Position numbers and translations under genes: made by a program. DNA of 55,341 nucleotides, from contig NZ_LHZA01000142.1 of the NCBI RefSeq assembly GCF_001580535.1, forward strand, positions 1 through 55,341, written 5' to 3'. The stretch is from Acetobacter cerevisiae. GTDB lineage: Bacteria > Pseudomonadota > Alphaproteobacteria > Acetobacterales > Acetobacteraceae. Every line of letters begins with the position of its first letter. Within the stretch, counting starts at the first letter, position 1. This document shows positions 52,632 through 55,341 of the stretch, piece by piece. The notes under the pieces are model-generated. The model was given only the letters and a program-made list of their open reading frames with translations, was not told where the DNA came from and ran no database searches.

Positions 52632-54029
52632 TTAGTTGATCCGCTCTCCATGCAGGGACATGTCCAGCCCTTCCAGTTCTTCATCGGGGGTCACACGTAG
52701 ACCCATGGTCAGATCAATGGCCTTCAGCAGAACAAAGGAGATGATGCCGCACCATAGAATGGTGACGATAACGGCTTCGCCCTGAACCATGAACTGATGC
52801 AGAGACCCCGTAATGCCAGACGGATTGGCGTCCGTGGCAGAGAGCGGACCGTAAGCAAACAGCCCCGTCAGCATGGCCCCGACAATACCGCCCACGCCAT
52901 GCACGCCAAAGGCATCCAGACTGTCATCATAGCCCATCATGTGCTTCAGCGATGTGGCGCTCCAGTAGCAGATTACACCCGTAATCAGGCCGATGATCAG
53001 CGCGCTGCCCGGCAGCACAAACCCAGCAGCCGGCGTAATGGCAACCAGACCACCCACAGCCCCGGAAATTACACCCAGCACGGTCGGTTTGCCGCTGCGC
53101 AGCCATTCGACGAGCATCCAGGCCACACCGGCCCCGGCAGCAGCAATTTGCGTGGTAGCCATGGCCATAGCAGCGCGCCCGTTCGCCCCGACTGCCGAAC
53201 CAGCATTAAAGCCGAACCAGCCGACCCAAAGCAGAGAGGCGCCAATAATGGCGTAGGTCAGATTGAAGGGAGAGAGATCATCCTGCCCGAACCCTTTGCG
53301 CTTACCCAGCACAAGAGCGCAGACAAGCCCGGCAATACCGGCATTGATATGCACGACGGTGCCGCCAGCAAAATCCGCAGTGCCGAGACCGGCCAGCCAG
53401 CCCATAGGGCTCCAGACCCAGTGCGCAATCGGCGCATAGACCAGCAGTGACCAGAGAACAGAGAAGATGCACATGGCGCTGAACTTCATGCGCTCTGCAT
53501 ACGCGCCGGAAATCAGGGCCGGGGTGATGATGGCGAACGTCATCTGGAACATCATGAAGAGGCTCTCAGGAATCGTCATCGTCGTGGCATTGAGAGAATC
53601 AGCGCCGAGCGTGAAGGCAATGTCAGCCCCGTTCTGGATATGCGCGCCAATCCCGCTCAGGAACATGCGCGACACGCCACCAATCCACGGTGTGCCGGTG
53701 GTGAAAGCCAGAGAATACCCTGCAACCATCCAGACAATGGACATAATGCAGCACAGCGCAAAGGACTGCATCAGCGTTGCCAGCACATTCTTCTTACGCA
53801 CCATACCCGCATAAAACAGCGCCAACCCCGGAATGGTCATCATCAGCACAAAAGCCGTGCTGACCAGCATCCATGCGGTGTCACCGGTATCGATAGTAGG
53901 GGCTGTATCGGCTGCGTGAGCTATGCGAGCACTTAAAAAGAAGACAACACTACCGGCTAAGGCGGATAACGCTGAAAGCTTGCTAAAGACACTTGCACGA
54001 GGTGAACCTGTTAAAAACCTCGAGTTCAT
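52632..54029 (-). CDS. amtB: Ammonium transporter
   Basis: A 465-residue Amt/Rh-family channel for ammonium uptake. A signal-like leader (cleavage likely after ARIAHA, near residue 39) precedes DTGDTAWMLVSTAFVLMMTIPGLALFYAGMVRKKN (key parts DTAWML and GLALFYAGMVR), the family signature. The twin pore histidines are in YAPIAHWVW (about 203) and the DAFGVHGVGGIVG segment (about 370). Amt genes are often paired with glnK, but no PII gene is visible here, so control must come from elsewhere. It may recapture ammonia, including that released by ethanolamine lyase at the other end of the window, but nothing links the two directly. Confidence 0.95.
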   Translation of the reverse strand: MNSRFLTGSPRASVFSKLSALSALAGSVVFFLSARIAHAADTAPTIDTGDTAWMLVSTAFVLMMTIPGLALFYAGMVRKKNVLATLMQSFALCCIMSIVWMVAGYSLAFTTGTPWIGGVSRMFLSGIGAHIQNGADIAFTLGADSLNATTMTIPESLFMMFQMTFAIITPALISGAYAERMKFSAMCIFSVLWSLLVYAPIAHWVWSPMGWLAGLGTADFAGGTVVHINAGIAGLVCALVLGKRKGFGQDDLSPFNLTYAIIGASLLWVGWFGFNAGSAVGANGRAAMAMATTQIAAAGAGVAWMLVEWLRSGKPTVLGVISGAVGGLVAITPAAGFVLPGSALIIGLITGVICYWSATSLKHMMGYDDSLDAFGVHGVGGIVGAMLTGLFAYGPLSATDANPSGITGSLHQFMVQGEAVIVTILWCGIISFVLLKAIDLTMGLRVTPDEELEGLDMSLHGERIN

Positions 54030-54485
54030 TGATCTGGAGCTCCGTGTGAATCTTATCCATTGGTTTCTAAGGTGAGATGATTCGATTTAGTATCATATTT
54101 AAAACCATAATTATAGGTTGGGTGAAATAGTTGATGAAAATTATTAAGTTATGAGATCTGTACATAGATGACAAGCATTGAGGGTTCTTAATAACTCTGT
54201 GGAGGAAGGTGTTGGCCGTTAGAAAATGATGATGGTGCATTATCAGAACTGTTAGGGCCGCAGTCCCTTCAGAAAGGACATATTCGTCGCTGGATGATCG
54301 GTCTGTAGCGTTTTCAGATATGAACTAAGCATTTTTGCTTAGTGTAGAATCTCCAGGCTTCTTGTTCTCTTGAGCGGGAGGAGGGACCGAAGAGGCGGTG
54401 ATTGAATTTGGAGGGTTCGAAAAACCCCTGGCTCTGAACTGTTGGCTGTGATCCCCTACCTTGTGTGATGATTGGGGGATGGCTC
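54030..54485. other. AT-rich intergenic region between amtB and the IS remnant
   Basis: About 455 bp without a convincing gene. It should hold the amtB promoter (the GGAG ribosome site lies about 10 bases before the amtB ATG). A perfect 8-bp hairpin ACTAAGCA-TTTT-TGCTTAGT lies at 54324-54343. On the plus strand a short open stretch ending at TAG 54306-54308 reads ELLGPQSLQKGHIRRWMIGL; it could be the tail of a decayed gene but has no start or recognised family. Confidence 0.4.
54324..54343. other. Perfect 8-bp hairpin near the IS remnant
   Basis: ACTAAGCA and TGCTTAGT flank a TTTT loop. No T-run follows, so it is not a standard terminator; it may be an operator or a leftover of a mobile element. 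Confidence 0.45.
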
Positions 54486-55341
54486 ATGAAGCAGCCGGGT
54501 TTCTTTGATGTTGACGACCGGCTTGCCCGGTTAAGCGGGCTTGGCGATCAGCTCGAGGTTGGACGCCATCCTGCGTAACGCGGGGTATCTGCCGATGTCC
54601 GGCCAGATCCTGGATGCCACGCTGGTGGCAGCGCCAAAGCAGCGCAATACCAACGGGGAGAAAGCCGATCTTCGGGAAGGCCGGATCCCCGAAGGGTGGG
54701 AAGACAAGCCGGTAAAGCTGTCCCACAAGGACAGGCACGCCCGCTGGACGCTGAAGTTCACGAAGGCAAAGCGGCAGGAGGACGGGACGCTCCCGGCCAC
54801 GGACCTCGCCATTCCGTTCTTTGGCTACAAATCGCATGTTTCCATCGATCGAAAGTTTCGACTTATCCGGAAATGGAAGACAACGGATGCCGCTGCCAGT
54901 GATGGTGCCAGACTGCGCGAGGGTCTGCTGGATAAAACCAATACGGCCTCAACCGTTTGGGCCGACACCGCGTATCGCTCGAAAGCGAATGAGGACTTCA
55001 TGGACAAAGAGGGTTTTGTCTCAAAGGTTCACAGGAAAAAGCCGCATCTCAAGCCCATGCCACGACATATCCAGAAATCAAATGCAGGAAACTCCGTTAT
55101 CCGGTCGCGTGTCGAGCATGTCTTTGCCGATCAGAAATCGCAGACAGGACTGTTCATACGAACCGTTGGCATAACGCGGGCCACCATGAGGATCGGGCTG
55201 GCCAATATTGTCTACAACATGCGCCGCTTCCTCTTCCTCGAGAAGTTGAACGCGAGCACGTAGCCATCCCGGTGGCGATACTCCCCGGTCTGTTCAAAGC
55301 GCAGATGGAGGGATTGAAGAACCGTTGATTGATTTCCCTTT
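54420..55341 (+). mobile_element. IS5-family insertion sequence, degenerate and cut by the window edge
   Basis: This is the element that contains the transposase pseudogene. The right end lies at or beyond the window edge (78 bp of non-coding sequence follow the stop). I could not match terminal inverted repeats or a target duplication, so the left boundary is approximate. Confidence 0.6.
54486..55263 (+). pseudogene. IS5-family transposase, internally deleted and frameshifted
   Basis: The first 24 codons (from ATG 54486: MKQPGFFDVDDRLARLSGLG...) match the start of IS5-family transposases of acetic acid bacteria and other alphaproteobacteria, then the sequence jumps at about 54555-54565 to the region normally about 100 residues further (DAILRNAGYLPMSGQILDATLVAA), in another frame; the first frame ends at TAA 54576-54578. 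From 54550 to 55263 the C-terminal part is intact: DATLV, PFFGYKSHVSIDR, WADTAYRSKAN and the glutamate-helix RSRVEHVFADQKSQTGL. A deletion of about 300 bp must have removed part of the N-terminal half, so this copy cannot make a functional transposase. Confidence 0.85.

Noticed and set aside
54290-54308. Short open stretch reading KGHIRRWMIGL as a gene remnant
   Set aside because: About 30 codons, no start, no recognised family; could be chance, so it is only noted in the intergenic entry.

Overview
The window looks like a chromosomal segment of an acetic acid bacterium (Alphaproteobacteria, Acetobacteraceae, most likely Acetobacter or a close relative). This rests on gene content: hopanoid-associated membrane proteins (HpnL/HpnN), an OprB-type sugar porin, an OmpL-like BBP2 barrel, a Hint_2 protein with strand-loop-strand repeats, a ribBA fusion behind an FMN riboswitch, a metZ gene behind what reads as a SAM-II riboswitch, and an IS5-family transposase remnant at the right edge. 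Coding density is high and most intergenic gaps are short. I saw no rRNA, tRNA, CRISPR array, prophage or plasmid backbone genes.

Layout. 0.3-2.4 kb (minus): tiny lipoprotein, flavodoxin-family protein, AraC-type regulator. 2.6-7.7 kb (plus): ethanolamine ammonia-lyase eutB/eutC, an ethanolamine-type APC permease and a BBP2 porin, divergent from the AraC gene; no microcompartment genes accompany them. 7.8-11.6 kb: FMN riboswitch and a complete riboflavin operon (ribD-ribE-ribBA-ribH), followed by hpnL and hpnN. 15.6-18.4 kb: a repeat-rich Hint-domain gene split by a frameshift inside a run of eight G. 18.4-20.9 kb (minus): inositol-dehydrogenase-like oxidoreductase and sugar porter behind a perfect 15-bp palindrome. 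21-26 kb (minus): type II sulfide:quinone oxidoreductase, DUF3297 protein, an RND pump without a visible adaptor gene. 26.3-31.1 kb: a secreted beta-rich protein, an unrecognised soluble protein, and a FUSC/DUF1656/HlyD pump of the AaeXAB type. 31.4-35.3 kb: an SbcD/YhaO-like nuclease and a YhaN-like coiled-coil ATPase.

35.3-43.8 kb: OprB porin, moaB, DJ-1/PfpI protein, a secreted POTRA-only protein, folE, apaG, metZ with its riboswitch, a GNAT-Nudix fusion and a Rieske oxygenase. 43.9-51.7 kb: DUF2721 membrane protein, DUF815 ATPase, yajC, a small membrane protein, priA, then xerC - proline iminopeptidase - retropepsin-like protease as a tight plus-strand run. 51.8-54.0 kb (minus): PsiF-like secreted protein and the ammonium transporter amtB. 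54.0-55.3 kb: about 450 bp without a convincing gene, then an internally deleted IS5-family element that runs to the window edge.

The most interesting signals are: (1) the G8 tract at 16087-16094, which separates the first repeat of the Hint protein from the remainder and looks like a phase-variation (contingency) site unless it is a sequencing error; (2) the SAM-II-like riboswitch upstream of metZ, whose terminal Shine-Dalgarno-like segment sits next to a start codon different from the one homology favours; (3) two unassigned operator-like palindromes, upstream of the sugar porter and of sqr; (4) an intrinsic terminator for the Hint gene that lies inside the coding end of the convergent gene; and (5) a secreted POTRA protein with no barrel. 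None amounts to a clearly new multi-gene system; the Hint locus is the best candidate for something undescribed.
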